From positions 28,654 through 92,653 of the forward strand of contig CAIVQO010000008.1 of the NCBI GenBank assembly GCA_903908065.1: a stretch of 64,000 nt of DNA, written 5' to 3'. Shown here one piece after another: positions 31,117-41,005 of the stretch. Each line of letters begins with the position of its first letter. The stretch's first letter is position 1. The stretch is from an uncultured beta proteobacterium (lineage in GTDB: Bacteria; Pseudomonadota; Gammaproteobacteria; Burkholderiales; Rhodocyclaceae). The position numbers and the translations under genes are program-made. Below the pieces are notes generated by a model. The model was not told the DNA's origin. It ran no database searches and saw nothing but the letters and a program-made list of their open reading frames with translations.

Positions 31117-32118
31117 ATGGACATTGCAGGAAAGAAGATTGTCTTGATTGGTGGCGCCGGCCTGATCGGCTCACATACTGCGGACCAACTGCTGACCGAA
31201 GATGTCGGGCAAGTCCTCATCTACGACAATTTTGTGCGTGGTCGAACCGAAAACCTTGAAGGTGCGCTGAAGGATCCTCGGGTCAAGATTTTTGATGTCG
31301 GGGGTGACATTATGCAGAGCGATATTCTGGAAGCGGCGCTTGAGGGCGCCGATGGCGTGTGCCATTTTGCGGCTCTTTGGCTGCTCCAGTGCCACGAGTT
31401 TCCGCGCAGCGCATTTGACGTCAATATTCGCGGTACATTCAATGTCGTCGAGGCTTGCGTCAAAAAGGGCATCAAGCGGCTGGTTTATTCTTCGTCGGCT
31501 TCCGTATATGGAGATGCCGAACGTGAGCCGATGGATGAAGAACATCCCTTCAACAACAAGAATTTCTACGGGGCAACCAAGATCGCTGGCGAAGCCATGT
31601 TGCGCGCCTTCCACCACCGCTATGGTCTTGACTATGCTGGTCTTCGTTATATGAATGTCTATGGTCCGCGTCAGGATTACCATGGCGCCTATATCGCTGT
31701 AATCATGAAAATGCTGGATGCCATTGACAAGGGAGAAGGCCCTACCATTCTGGGTGACGGTAGCGAGGCTTTCGACTTCGTGGCAGTCGAGGATTGCGGC
31801 AAGGCCAATGTCTGTGCCTTGAAGGCCGTAGCTACGGATCGCTTCTATAACGTGGGAACTGGCATCCGGACATCCCTTCGGGAACTCGCTGAAATGATAG
31901 TTGGCATCACCGGTTGTCAAAAGCCGATCAACTATGCGCCACGCAGCCAGGCCACTCTGGTACGCAATCGCATTGGCTGTCCGAAGCGCGCGAAGCAGGA
32001 GATAGGTTTCGAAGCCACGATTGACTTGACGGAAGGACTCAATAGTCTGATCGAATGGCGCGCCAGCCACAAAGCCGAGGTTGCGGCCCGTCGGCGGGCC
32101 GTCGGCCTGCCTGCGTAG
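31117..32118 (+). CDS. NAD-dependent sugar-nucleotide epimerase/dehydratase
   Basis: KKIVLIGGAGLIGSHTADQLL...YSSSASVYGDAEREPMDEEHPFNNKNFYGATKIAGEAMLRAFHHRYGLDYAGLRYMNVYGPRQ. Confidence 0.88.
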   Translation: MDIAGKKIVLIGGAGLIGSHTADQLLTEDVGQVLIYDNFVRGRTENLEGALKDPRVKIFDVGGDIMQSDILEAALEGADGVCHFAALWLLQCHEFPRSAFDVNIRGTFNVVEACVKKGIKRLVYSSSASVYGDAEREPMDEEHPFNNKNFYGATKIAGEAMLRAFHHRYGLDYAGLRYMNVYGPRQDYHGAYIAVIMKMLDAIDKGEGPTILGDGSEAFDFVAVEDCGKANVCALKAVATDRFYNVGTGIRTSLRELAEMIVGITGCQKPINYAPRSQATLVRNRIGCPKRAKQEIGFEATIDLTEGLNSLIEWRASHKAEVAARRRAVGLPA

Positions 32119-32127
32119 GGCGCAGGC

Positions 32128-33273
32128 ATGAATCGACAGATCCAGATTTCCCTGCCCAGCACGGGCGAGGAGGAGTGGCAGGCGGCACGCGAGCCTTTGA
32201 TGTCCGGTTGGCTGACGCAGGGCCCGAAGGTCGCGGCCTTCGAGAAGGCCTTCGGCGAGCGCCACCAGGTGCCGCACGCGCTGGCCGTGACCTCATGCAC
32301 TACCGGCCTGCACCTGGCCTTGGTCGGTCTGGGCATCGGCCCCGGCGACGAAGTGATAGTCCCGGCCTTCACCTGGGTGGCGACCGCGAACGTTGTGCTT
32401 TACTGCGGCGCGACCCCGGTCTTTGCCGACGTCGATCCGGTGACCTGCAACATCGATGTCGCCGACGTACGCCGTCGCCTGACCCAATGCACCCGGGCGG
32501 TTATAGTCGTGCATCTCTTCGGCCTGTGTGCAGACATGGACGCACTGCGCGCGGCGCTTCCTGCCGGCGTCAAGATCATCGAGGACGCAGCATGTGCCGC
32601 GGGTGCGAGCTTCAAGGGCACGCCGGCCGGCGGCCTTGGTGACGTGGCGGCATTCTCGTTCCACCCGCGCAAGTCCATTACGACCGGCGAAGGTGGCATG
32701 GTCACCACCCGTGATCCGGACCTCGCTGGTCTGATGGAAAAGCTGCGCAACCACGGCGCAGAGATTTCCGAGGAACAGCGGCACAAAGGCCCCCGGCCTT
32801 ACCTGCTTCCGGATTTCAACTTGCTCGGCTTCAATTACCGCATGACCGATCTGCAGGGGGCCGTCGGGCTGGTGCAGTTGGGCAAGCTCGACCGCTTCAT
32901 CGCCGAGCGCCAGCAGTGGGCCGAATTCTACCGCGAGCGCCTGTCTGCCTTGGGTTGGCTGCGCATGCCGGTGTTTCCTGAAACGGGAAACCACGCCTGG
33001 CAGGCTTTCGTAACCCGTGTCGATCCCGCCACCGCGCCGATGCCCCGCAACGAGTTGATGGAGCGCCTGCAACAACGAGGCATCGCGACCCGTCCCGGCA
33101 CCCACGCCGTGCACATACTCAACTACTATCGCGATCGTTTCGGGCTTGCGCCTGATGACTATCCCGGCGCGCGGGACTGCGACGCGAATACGATGGCCAT
33201 CCCGCTGCACAACCGGATGAGCGACGAGGACTATGACTACGTGGTTCAAAGCCTGAATGAAATCGCCGCTTGA
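32128..33273 (+). CDS. DegT/DnrJ/EryC1/StrS aminotransferase
   Basis: ALAVTSCTTGLHLALVGLGIGPGDEVIVPAFTWVATANVVLYCGATPVFADVDPVTCNID...FSFHPRKSITTGEGGMVTT. Confidence 0.92.
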   Translation: MNRQIQISLPSTGEEEWQAAREPLMSGWLTQGPKVAAFEKAFGERHQVPHALAVTSCTTGLHLALVGLGIGPGDEVIVPAFTWVATANVVLYCGATPVFADVDPVTCNIDVADVRRRLTQCTRAVIVVHLFGLCADMDALRAALPAGVKIIEDAACAAGASFKGTPAGGLGDVAAFSFHPRKSITTGEGGMVTTRDPDLAGLMEKLRNHGAEISEEQRHKGPRPYLLPDFNLLGFNYRMTDLQGAVGLVQLGKLDRFIAERQQWAEFYRERLSALGWLRMPVFPETGNHAWQAFVTRVDPATAPMPRNELMERLQQRGIATRPGTHAVHILNYYRDRFGLAPDDYPGARDCDANTMAIPLHNRMSDEDYDYVVQSLNEIAA

Positions 33274-34306
33274 GACGCCAGGTTGGCTGTGGGAGGTGCT
33301 GGGAACACCCCCCCGTCCGGAGGGGTCGGCTTTTAGCCTTAGGGACCAGGAGTTCGTGGTCAGGGATGGCATTCCGCGTGTTCGGCGCTTGATTTCCCAA
33401 GCGCAGGCGCAGACAAGCGAAACTTTCGGCTTCAAATGGAAGAAGCGGGACACCTTTGATTCCGGGGCCTCACTGGCGCGCATGCGTGAGTGGCTGGTGG
33501 AGCGCTATGGCAATCTGGCCGCAGCGCCCTGGCTGGCTGAGCACGGCGAGCAACCCCTCCTGATCGACGCGGGATGTGGCGCCGGGATGTCGGGACTGGA
33601 ACTGCTCGGACCCTTGGTCCCGCGCCTGCACTATCTCGGCGTTGACGTCTCCGAGGCTGTAGACGTCGCCCGCCAGCGATTCCATGAGCGCGGACTGCAC
33701 GGCGCCTTCCTGCAGGCGGACATCAGTGACCTGCCTTTGCCAGAGGGCTCCGTCGACCTGATTTTCTCCGAAGGCGTACTGCACCACACCAACTCGACGG
33801 AAGGCGCCCTCAAGTCGCTTGCCCGCCTGCTGAAGCCGGGCGGTCGCTTCATGTTTTACGTGTATCGCCGCAAAGGGCCCTTGCGCGAGTTCACCGACGA
33901 CCATATTCGGGAAAAGCTGCAGGCCATGTCATCGGAGGAGGCGTGGCGGGCGATGGAGCCGCTGACGCAATTGGGCATCTCCCTCGGCGAACTCGATGCG
34001 GAGATCGAGATTCCGGCGCCGATCGACCTGCTCGGCATTCCGGCCGGGCGCATCAACGTTCAGCGGTTGTTCTACTGGCATGTCGCCAAGGCCTTCTACC
34101 GCCCCGACCTCACCTTCGACGAAATGAACCATATCAATTTCGACTGGTATGCACCGGCCAACGCACACCGCCAGTCACCGGAAGAGGTCCGTGCCTGGTG
34201 CGCCGAGGCCGGCCTTGAAGTGGAGCGCGAGGTGGTCGAGGATGCTGGTATCACCGTGATTGCACGCAAATGCCGTTCGGACAAAAAAATTGGGAGAGAG
34301 AGTTGA
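33257..34306 (+). CDS. SAM-dependent methyltransferase
   Basis: LLIDAGCGAGMSGLELLGPLVPRLHYLGVDVSEAVDVARQRF...LLKPGGRFMFYVYRRKGPLREFTDDHIREKL. Confidence 0.85.
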   Translation: MKSPLETPGWLWEVLGTPPRPEGSAFSLRDQEFVVRDGIPRVRRLISQAQAQTSETFGFKWKKRDTFDSGASLARMREWLVERYGNLAAAPWLAEHGEQPLLIDAGCGAGMSGLELLGPLVPRLHYLGVDVSEAVDVARQRFHERGLHGAFLQADISDLPLPEGSVDLIFSEGVLHHTNSTEGALKSLARLLKPGGRFMFYVYRRKGPLREFTDDHIREKLQAMSSEEAWRAMEPLTQLGISLGELDAEIEIPAPIDLLGIPAGRINVQRLFYWHVAKAFYRPDLTFDEMNHINFDWYAPANAHRQSPEEVRAWCAEAGLEVEREVVEDAGITVIARKCRSDKKIGRES

Positions 34307-35262
34307 ACGATCTGAACGACAAGGAGTTTCAGACAGGCAATCTGTTCGGCAATCTATTTGCGGCCTACGATGACGAAGCGTTCAAGAGTTCGGTGGCATT
34401 GTTTGCAAAACGCTTTCTCCAGAATGGGTTCGACCTTGGTTGGTTCAAGGGAAAGAAGTGCCTCGATGCCGGATGCGGCGGTGGCCGCTACGCCATAGCG
34501 CTTTCGCAGCTTGGTGCGGCGAGCGTTGTCGGCGTAGACCTTAGTGCCGAAGGTATTGCGGATGCCCGACGCCGGGCTGGCGATTTGTCCTGCCAGAATG
34601 TCACATTCGAAACGGCATCCGTTGAAAGCCTGCCGTTTGGCGACGCCGAATTCGACTGTGTTATTCACAGTGGTGTATTGATGCATACCAAGGCGCCACT
34701 GCGAGTAATAGACGAACTGTTTCGTGTATTGCGGCCGGGCGGGATGGTTTATGGGCTGGTATATGCGACCGAAGGCCTGCGGTGGCCGCTAGTCCAGATG
34801 CTGCGTCCGTTGGCGCAGGCCATTGGCTTTGGCGTCATGGATACGGCAGTTGCGGAAGCAGGTTTGCCGGTAAATCGGCGTCGGACATATTTGGACGACA
34901 TGTTCGTGCCCTACATCGATTTCTATTCGTGGCAATGCCTTCAGGGGGTTCTCAGTCAGGCCGGCTTTACCGACGTTGCGCGGTGGTCCGCTGGGCGGCT
35001 CGATCACGAGGAAAATATCGAGTCGTATGCCCGGGATCTCCGTGGTTTTCTCGAAGTGTTCGAAGCTGCCGCTTCACGCTTGGCATCCCAGTCACATCGA
35101 TTGTCCGGGTTGGTTACATACGGTCGCGACTTGTGTGCCGCTGCGGCCGGATATGCGGATCAACTGGTGAAGGATGCTGATGCAGGACGAATGACACCGG
35201 AGCAAGCGCGCGAGCTTGCCATAGGACAGGGCCACCACCGATTTGTGGCCTGGAAGAAATGA
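34303..35262 (+). CDS. SAM-dependent methyltransferase (start TTG 34303 or ATG 34270)
   Basis: KKCLDAGCGGGRYAIALSQLGAASVVGVDLSAEGIADARRRAGD...HSGVLMHTKAPLRVIDELFRVLRPGGMVYGLVYATEG. Confidence 0.85.
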   Translation: MNDLNDKEFQTGNLFGNLFAAYDDEAFKSSVALFAKRFLQNGFDLGWFKGKKCLDAGCGGGRYAIALSQLGAASVVGVDLSAEGIADARRRAGDLSCQNVTFETASVESLPFGDAEFDCVIHSGVLMHTKAPLRVIDELFRVLRPGGMVYGLVYATEGLRWPLVQMLRPLAQAIGFGVMDTAVAEAGLPVNRRRTYLDDMFVPYIDFYSWQCLQGVLSQAGFTDVARWSAGRLDHEENIESYARDLRGFLEVFEAAASRLASQSHRLSGLVTYGRDLCAAAAGYADQLVKDADAGRMTPEQARELAIGQGHHRFVAWKK

Positions 35263-35298
35263 GCCGGCTGTCGGCCATTTATAGGTGATCGGTCCCAT

Positions 35299-37197
35299 AT
35301 GTGCGGCATTGCAGGCTACCTCCAGTTTGACGGCGAACCCGCATCGCCGGTGCTCCTGCGCCGTATGGGCGAGGCTATCGCGCATCGCGGACCGGACGGT
35401 GAAGGCGTTTACAGCGATGGGGCCTGCGGCTTGGTGCACCGCCGGCTCGCGATCATCGACCTGTCACCGGCGGGCCACCAGCCGATGGCGACGGAGGACG
35501 GCCGCTTTGTTCTCACCTACAACGGCGAGGTCTTCAATTTTCAGGAACTGCGGATAGAACTGGAGGCGCTGGGCTGGCGGTTCCATTCGCGTACGGACAG
35601 CGAAGTCGTGCTCAAGGCCTATGCCCAGTGGGGCGAGGCTGCCGTTTCCCGCTTCAACGGACAATTTGCCGTCGCCATCTGGGACAAGGTTGCCCGCACC
35701 CTTTTCCTCGCGCGCGACCGCTACGGCATCAAACCCCTGTACTACATGCGGGACGGCTCGCGCATCGTGTTCGGCTCCGAGGTCAAGGCGATCCTGCGCC
35801 ATCCTGCCTGTCGCGCCGGGATGGATGAAGAGGGGCTGTACGAGTACCTCACCTTCCAGAATTTCTTCACCGATCGCACCTTGTTTCGCGGCGTGCGCCT
35901 CCTCCCGCCCGGCTGCTGGCTGCGCGTTGCGGAAAGCGGCACCGGCGAGACCGTGCGCTACTGGGATTTTCATTTCAGCGAACCCGAGCAACCCGAGTCG
36001 GACGAGGCCTACCGCGAGGAACTGGACCGCCTGCTGCGGCAAGCCGTCAGGCGCCAACTGGTCAGCGACGTGGAAGTGGGCGCCTATCTCAGTGGCGGCA
36101 TGGATTCGGGCACGATCACCGCGCTGGCGGCGCAGGATCTCCCCTACATGCGCTCATTTACCTGTGGCTTTGACCTGAGTTCGGCCTCGGGCATCGAGTT
36201 GGGATTCGACGAGCGGCAGAAGGCCGAGCGCATGTCCTACCTCTTCCGCACCGAACATTACGAGATGGTGCTGAAAGCCGGCGACATGGAGCGGGTGATG
36301 CCGCGCCTGGCCTGGCACATCGAGGAGCCGCGGGTAGGGCAAAGCTACCCCAACTTCTACGCCGCCCAGCTCGCCAGCAAGTTCTGCAAGGTGGTCCTGT
36401 CCGGCGAAGGCGGCGACGAACTATTCGCCGGTTATCCATGGCGCTATTACCGCGCGGTCGTAAACGATGATTTTGAGCACTATTCCGACAAGTACTTCCA
36501 GTTCTGGCAGCGGCTGTTGCCGGCGGACAGCGCTGCGGCCGTGCTTGCACCGATCTGGAACCGCGTGAAGCACGTCTCAACGCGGGATATCTTCCGCGAC
36601 GTGTTCCACGAGCATGCCCATCGCCTGACGCGCCCCGAGGACTACATCAACCACTCGCTCTACTTCGAGGCGAAGACCTTCCTGCACGGGCTGCTGGTCG
36701 TAGAGGACAAGCTTGCCATGGCTCACGGGCTGGAAATGCGGGTGCCCTTCCTCGACAACGACCTTGTCGATTTCGCCATGCGCGTCCCCGCGCACCTCAA
36801 GCTCGGCAACCTGAGCGAGGTGGTGCGCCTCAATGAAAACGAGCCCGGACCGAAGACTGCACGCTATTTCGAGAAGACGCGGGACGGCAAGCTGCTGTTG
36901 CGCCGCGTGATGGAGCGCTACGTACCCAAGGACGTGGCTGATGGCGTCAAGCAGGGCTTTTCCGCGCCCGATGCCAGCTGGTTCAGGGGCGAAAGCATTG
37001 AGTACGTGCGCCGCCGGCTGATGGGGCGCGACGCCCGGATATTCGAATACCTGGACCGGTCCGCCGTCCAGAGCATGGTCGGGGATCACCTCGAAGGGCG
37101 GGAAAACCGGCGCTTGCTCATCTGGTCGCTGCTCAATCTCGAGGAATGGCTAAACATAAGCGACACGGATGACTGGGGCGGACATGAATACCGATGA
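35299..37197 (+). CDS. asnB: Asparagine synthase (glutamine-hydrolysing) family amidotransferase, copy 1
   Basis: MCGIAGYLQFDGEPASPVLLRRMGEAIAHRGPDGEGVY...YNGEVFNFQELR...LSGGMDSGTITALA...EGGDELFAGYPW. Confidence 0.93.
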   Translation: MCGIAGYLQFDGEPASPVLLRRMGEAIAHRGPDGEGVYSDGACGLVHRRLAIIDLSPAGHQPMATEDGRFVLTYNGEVFNFQELRIELEALGWRFHSRTDSEVVLKAYAQWGEAAVSRFNGQFAVAIWDKVARTLFLARDRYGIKPLYYMRDGSRIVFGSEVKAILRHPACRAGMDEEGLYEYLTFQNFFTDRTLFRGVRLLPPGCWLRVAESGTGETVRYWDFHFSEPEQPESDEAYREELDRLLRQAVRRQLVSDVEVGAYLSGGMDSGTITALAAQDLPYMRSFTCGFDLSSASGIELGFDERQKAERMSYLFRTEHYEMVLKAGDMERVMPRLAWHIEEPRVGQSYPNFYAAQLASKFCKVVLSGEGGDELFAGYPWRYYRAVVNDDFEHYSDKYFQFWQRLLPADSAAAVLAPIWNRVKHVSTRDIFRDVFHEHAHRLTRPEDYINHSLYFEAKTFLHGLLVVEDKLAMAHGLEMRVPFLDNDLVDFAMRVPAHLKLGNLSEVVRLNENEPGPKTARYFEKTRDGKLLLRRVMERYVPKDVADGVKQGFSAPDASWFRGESIEYVRRRLMGRDARIFEYLDRSAVQSMVGDHLEGRENRRLLIWSLLNLEEWLNISDTDDWGGHEYR

Positions 37198-37750
37198 CCT
37201 GTCCGAACTGCTGAAGCAGTTGTATGCAGAACAGGACCACGACCTGCGCCAGCGTTTCGACCGCAGCCTGCCATTTCAGGACGGCGCGTTCGACCGTTGG
37301 GAAAGGGCTCGGCGCCTCGGGTTTGGTGAAGGCGCGAGCATCTACAACAGTTCACTGGTTTACGGTGACGTGCGGGTGGGCGAACAGACATGGATCGGCC
37401 CGAATACCCTTCTCGACGGTAGCGGCGGTCTTCTGGCGCTCGGCGCCTACTGTTCGATTTCGAGCGGCGTGCACATATATACCCACGACACCGTGCTCTG
37501 GGCATTGTCCCGCGGACTGGAGGACCGGCGGACGGCGCCAGTAACCATCGGCGACTGCGTCTACATTGGCCCGCAGAGCGTGATTGTGGCCGGTGTCAGC
37601 ATCGGCGATCACTGCGTCGTGGGAGCCAACAGTTTCGTCAATAAGGATGTGGAGCCGCGCACCGTGGTGGCAGGTTCGCCGGCGCGGCTTATCGGTCGCG
37701 TCATCGGTGACGGCAAGGATGTCCGGATTGTTACCGATGCCGTGTCCTGA
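37184..37750 (+). CDS. Hexapeptide-repeat acyltransferase
   Basis: GEGASIYNSSLVYGDVRVGEQTWIGPNTLLDGSGGLLALGAYCSISSGVHIYTHDTVLWALSRG...IGDCVYIGPQSVIVAGVSIGDHCVVGANSFVNKDV. Confidence 0.88.
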   Translation: MNTDDLSELLKQLYAEQDHDLRQRFDRSLPFQDGAFDRWERARRLGFGEGASIYNSSLVYGDVRVGEQTWIGPNTLLDGSGGLLALGAYCSISSGVHIYTHDTVLWALSRGLEDRRTAPVTIGDCVYIGPQSVIVAGVSIGDHCVVGANSFVNKDVEPRTVVAGSPARLIGRVIGDGKDVRIVTDAVS

Positions 37751-39548
37751 GCGAACACAGGACCACGCAACGCTCGCAGTGCAACTCGGCGTCTTCGTCC
37801 GTGACTTGCGCGGAACGTTCGGCTGGCAATTGCCGTCCCTGCTTGTGCTGATGGTTTTTGTGGCACTCGGCGAGGGTTTGAGCATGGCCCTGCTGCTCCC
37901 GTTGCTGGCGGCGATCGGGCTGGATGGCATGGGCGGAACCGGGCCGGTCCAGGCGGCCATTTCCAGCATGCTGCGCTTGGCGGGAGATCATCTCTCGGTC
38001 TATGGAATCCTCAGCCTGGTCATTGTGGTGCTGCTGATCCAGGGGCTGCTCAATCTCTGGCAGGTATGGTGGGTGGCCGCCCTTCAGCGTCAATACGGGG
38101 CTATCTGGCAACGTCGCTTGTTCGCGGCATTCATGCATGCGCGCTGGACGTTCTTTTCCGGGCACAAGCAAGGGCAACTCCTCAATGCCATTACCAACGA
38201 AACGGGCCGCCTGGCCGGGGCGCTCTACGTCCTGCTCCAGCTGCTGTCGACGCTGGTGGTCGCCCTTGTCTATCTCGTGATTGCCGGCGCGCTGTCATTG
38301 CCGGCCACGCTCGCACTGCTCGCATTCGGCCTGATACTTTTTCTCGGGGTGCGGGGCATTCGCGTGAAGAACCACCGCATCGGCATTGCGCTGGGCCCGT
38401 TGAATGCGCAACTCAATGTACTTCTCAACGAATTCCTCGGCGGCGCCAAGCTCGTCAAGGCGACGGCAACCGAGGGCAAGGCCATCCGCCAGGTTGGCAG
38501 TGTCGTCGAGTCCTTGCGCGAGCATCACACATGGGCCACCTTTTTGCCCGGTCTCGTTCGCGCCCTGTTCGAGTTTTTGTCGATCGCGGCGCTGTGCGTG
38601 GTCCTTGTGTTCGGCCACCGACTGCTCGAGATACCGGCGGCGCACATGCTTGTTGTCCTCGCGCTGTTCGTTAGGCTGCTGCCCCGCTTCAATGGGCTGC
38701 AGCAGAACCTGCAGCTTCTGGCGACCTATGTGCCGGCAATGACCCATCTGAACGATCTGCAGCGCGAGGCCGCACTGCAGCAGGAGCCGGTTCCCAAGGT
38801 ACAGGGACTCGTTGTCCCCGAAGGCGCATCGCTGCAAATCGATATCCGTCGTGCCGGCTATGCCGGGGTTGATGTCTTGAAAAACCTGCGCATAGAGTTG
38901 CCGGCCAAAGGCTTTGTGGGCATAGTCGGCGAGTCTGGCGCCGGCAAATCGACCTTGGTGCACTGTTTGCTTGGACTGTGCGAAATCGCGGACGGGGACG
39001 TACGGATGGGCGACCGGCCCATGTCGGCCATAGCGCTGGCGGATTGGCGCAGGGCGATCGGTTATGTGCCGCAGGAGACCATTCTGTTCCACCTCCCGGT
39101 CAGGGAAAACATTGCCTGGGCCAGGGATGACGCGACGATCGATGAGATCCACGAGGCCGCGCGCCGTGCCCATGCCGAGGAGTTCATCGGGTCCCTGGTT
39201 CACGGCTACGATACGGTGATCGGCGATCAGGGCATGCGCTTGTCGGGCGGACAGCGTCAGAGGCTTGGAATTGCGCGGGCGCTCATCACCCGGCCCAAAG
39301 TACTGCTGCTAGATGAAGCCACCAGCGCGCTCGATTCGGCCTCCGAGCAGGCCGTACTGCAGACGGTGCAGGATTTGAGACAGGAAATCTGCATCGTTTC
39401 CGTGGCACACCGGCTTTCCTCGGTGCGCGGTGCCGATCGAATATTGGTCATGCGGGACGGCACGGTGGTGGAAGTCGGAACCTGGGAGGAGTTGCTGGGG
39501 CGCGACAGCGTGTTGAAATCCCTGGCCGCGGCCCAGCAGCTTGCATAG
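37737..39548 (+). CDS. ABC transporter, fused permease/ATPase (PglK/MsbA-type flippase)
   Basis: TM domain then GFVGIVGESGAGKSTLVHCLLGLCEIADGDVRMGDRP...LSGGQRQRLGIARALITRPKVLLLDEATSALDSASE. Confidence 0.9.
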   Translation: MPCPERTQDHATLAVQLGVFVRDLRGTFGWQLPSLLVLMVFVALGEGLSMALLLPLLAAIGLDGMGGTGPVQAAISSMLRLAGDHLSVYGILSLVIVVLLIQGLLNLWQVWWVAALQRQYGAIWQRRLFAAFMHARWTFFSGHKQGQLLNAITNETGRLAGALYVLLQLLSTLVVALVYLVIAGALSLPATLALLAFGLILFLGVRGIRVKNHRIGIALGPLNAQLNVLLNEFLGGAKLVKATATEGKAIRQVGSVVESLREHHTWATFLPGLVRALFEFLSIAALCVVLVFGHRLLEIPAAHMLVVLALFVRLLPRFNGLQQNLQLLATYVPAMTHLNDLQREAALQQEPVPKVQGLVVPEGASLQIDIRRAGYAGVDVLKNLRIELPAKGFVGIVGESGAGKSTLVHCLLGLCEIADGDVRMGDRPMSAIALADWRRAIGYVPQETILFHLPVRENIAWARDDATIDEIHEAARRAHAEEFIGSLVHGYDTVIGDQGMRLSGGQRQRLGIARALITRPKVLLLDEATSALDSASEQAVLQTVQDLRQEICIVSVAHRLSSVRGADRILVMRDGTVVEVGTWEELLGRDSVLKSLAAAQQLA

Positions 39549-39551
39549 ACG

Positions 39552-40286
39552 ATGAATCGCAACTTCTCCGACTTCACGCTTGACGCATACGCTGCCCTGC
39601 TGGAAAAGGCGGCGGCGCGATACCGTTTCGTCCGTTTCGGCGATATCTCCGCCGCCGACGGGCGCGCGCTTTGGCGGCACGATATCGATTTTTCTCCGCA
39701 CCGAGCCCTCGCCATGGCGGAACTTGAAGCCGTGCGCGGTGTGCGAGCGAGCTACTTCGTGCAGTTGACTTCACCTTTCTATAACGCGCTGGAGCCCGGG
39801 ATCAGCGCCCGCCTTCGGCGAATCGCGGCCCTTGGGCACGATATCGGCATCCACTTCGAGCCGTCCAGCGATGCATCGGAGGAGCAGTTAGCCTTCGAGG
39901 CACGTACCCTGGAAAGCGCCCTGAACGTCCCGATTCGAGTGTTTTCGCTCCACAACCCGACCACCTATGACGCGGCGCGTTTCGAGGCGGACGAGGTGGC
40001 GGGGCTGCTCAACGCCAGCGCCCCGGTCTGGCGCCACGACTTCGTCTATTGTTCGGACAGCAACGGTCTGTGGCGTTATCGTTCCCTGGTCGAGGTGATC
40101 GAGGACGCGGACAGCCGCAATATCTACGCGCTGACGCACCCTGAGTGGTGGCAGGACGTAGCGATGCCGCCACGGGAACGCATCAGGCGCTGTATTGATG
40201 GACGCGCGGAATTCTGCAGCCGATACTATGATGGGCTGCTTGAAGAGCACGGCCGGCCGAACGTAGGCCGAAAGGGCGAAAAGTGA
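39552..40286 (+). CDS. Polysaccharide deacetylase-like protein
   Basis: ALWRHDIDFSPHRALAMAELEAVRGVRASYFVQLTSPFYNALEPGISARLRRIAALGHDIGIHFEPSSD; CE4-like motifs. Confidence 0.75.
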   Translation: MNRNFSDFTLDAYAALLEKAAARYRFVRFGDISAADGRALWRHDIDFSPHRALAMAELEAVRGVRASYFVQLTSPFYNALEPGISARLRRIAALGHDIGIHFEPSSDASEEQLAFEARTLESALNVPIRVFSLHNPTTYDAARFEADEVAGLLNASAPVWRHDFVYCSDSNGLWRYRSLVEVIEDADSRNIYALTHPEWWQDVAMPPRERIRRCIDGRAEFCSRYYDGLLEEHGRPNVGRKGEK

Positions 40287-41005
40287 CCGAGCCGGGTGGG
40301 GGCCCCGTGGTGGCAGGCCATCAGCCAAATTTCCTTCCGTGGTTCGGCTACTTCGAGAAGATGCTGAAATGCGACGTTTTCGTCTATTCCGATGACGTCC
40401 AGTATCCGAAGCAGTGTTATACGAATCGGGTGGAGATGCCGGTTGGCAACGTGGCGGGATACCTCACGCTGCCTGTCAAGAAGGGGGGCGATGCACGCAT
40501 CGCCGACAAGCAGCATTTGCAGGACGAACCGACATGTACGCGGTTGATAAAGACGCTGCGCCTGAACTTCGGTGGTCTGCCCCATTTCGGCGACATCGAT
40601 CTGGTTATCGATGAATTGCAGAAGGCTTATTGGCAATTCCAAACGATTGCCGACCTCAATATCCATATGAACCGGTACCTCGCGGCGTTGATGGATATCA
40701 CAACAGTCGCCCGGCGAGGAACAGAACTGGGACTCGATGCCTTTCATCGCAACGACCGCCTTGTTCAGCGATGCCGTTTGCTGGGGTCGCGGATCTACTT
40801 GTGCGGGCAGGGCGCTGATGGTTATCAGGATGATGCATTTCTGGCCGCGTCCGGCATTGAGTTGCGACGAATAGATTACTCGATAGGGCGCTCGCTGTTC
40901 GGCGACGACCTGCGTTTTACCGTGTTGTACGGCATCGCCAAGTACGGTCTCGCTCCAATAAGAGCCGCCGTAGCCGCATACCGCAGCAGAGGCAGGCGCG
41001 CGTGA
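40283..41005 (+). CDS. WbqC family protein
   Basis: VVAGHQPNFLPWFGYFEKMLKCDVFVYSDDVQYPKQCYTNRVEMPVGNVAGYLTLPVKKG. Confidence 0.85.
   Translation: MTEPGGGPVVAGHQPNFLPWFGYFEKMLKCDVFVYSDDVQYPKQCYTNRVEMPVGNVAGYLTLPVKKGGDARIADKQHLQDEPTCTRLIKTLRLNFGGLPHFGDIDLVIDELQKAYWQFQTIADLNIHMNRYLAALMDITTVARRGTELGLDAFHRNDRLVQRCRLLGSRIYLCGQGADGYQDDAFLAASGIELRRIDYSIGRSLFGDDLRFTVLYGIAKYGLAPIRAAVAAYRSRGRRA

Noticed and set aside
33300-33330. C-run/G-run dyad CACCCCCCCGTCCGGAGGGGTCGG
   Set aside because: Lies inside the conserved-looking N-terminal coding region of the 33257 methyltransferase; explained by codons (TPPRPEGS).
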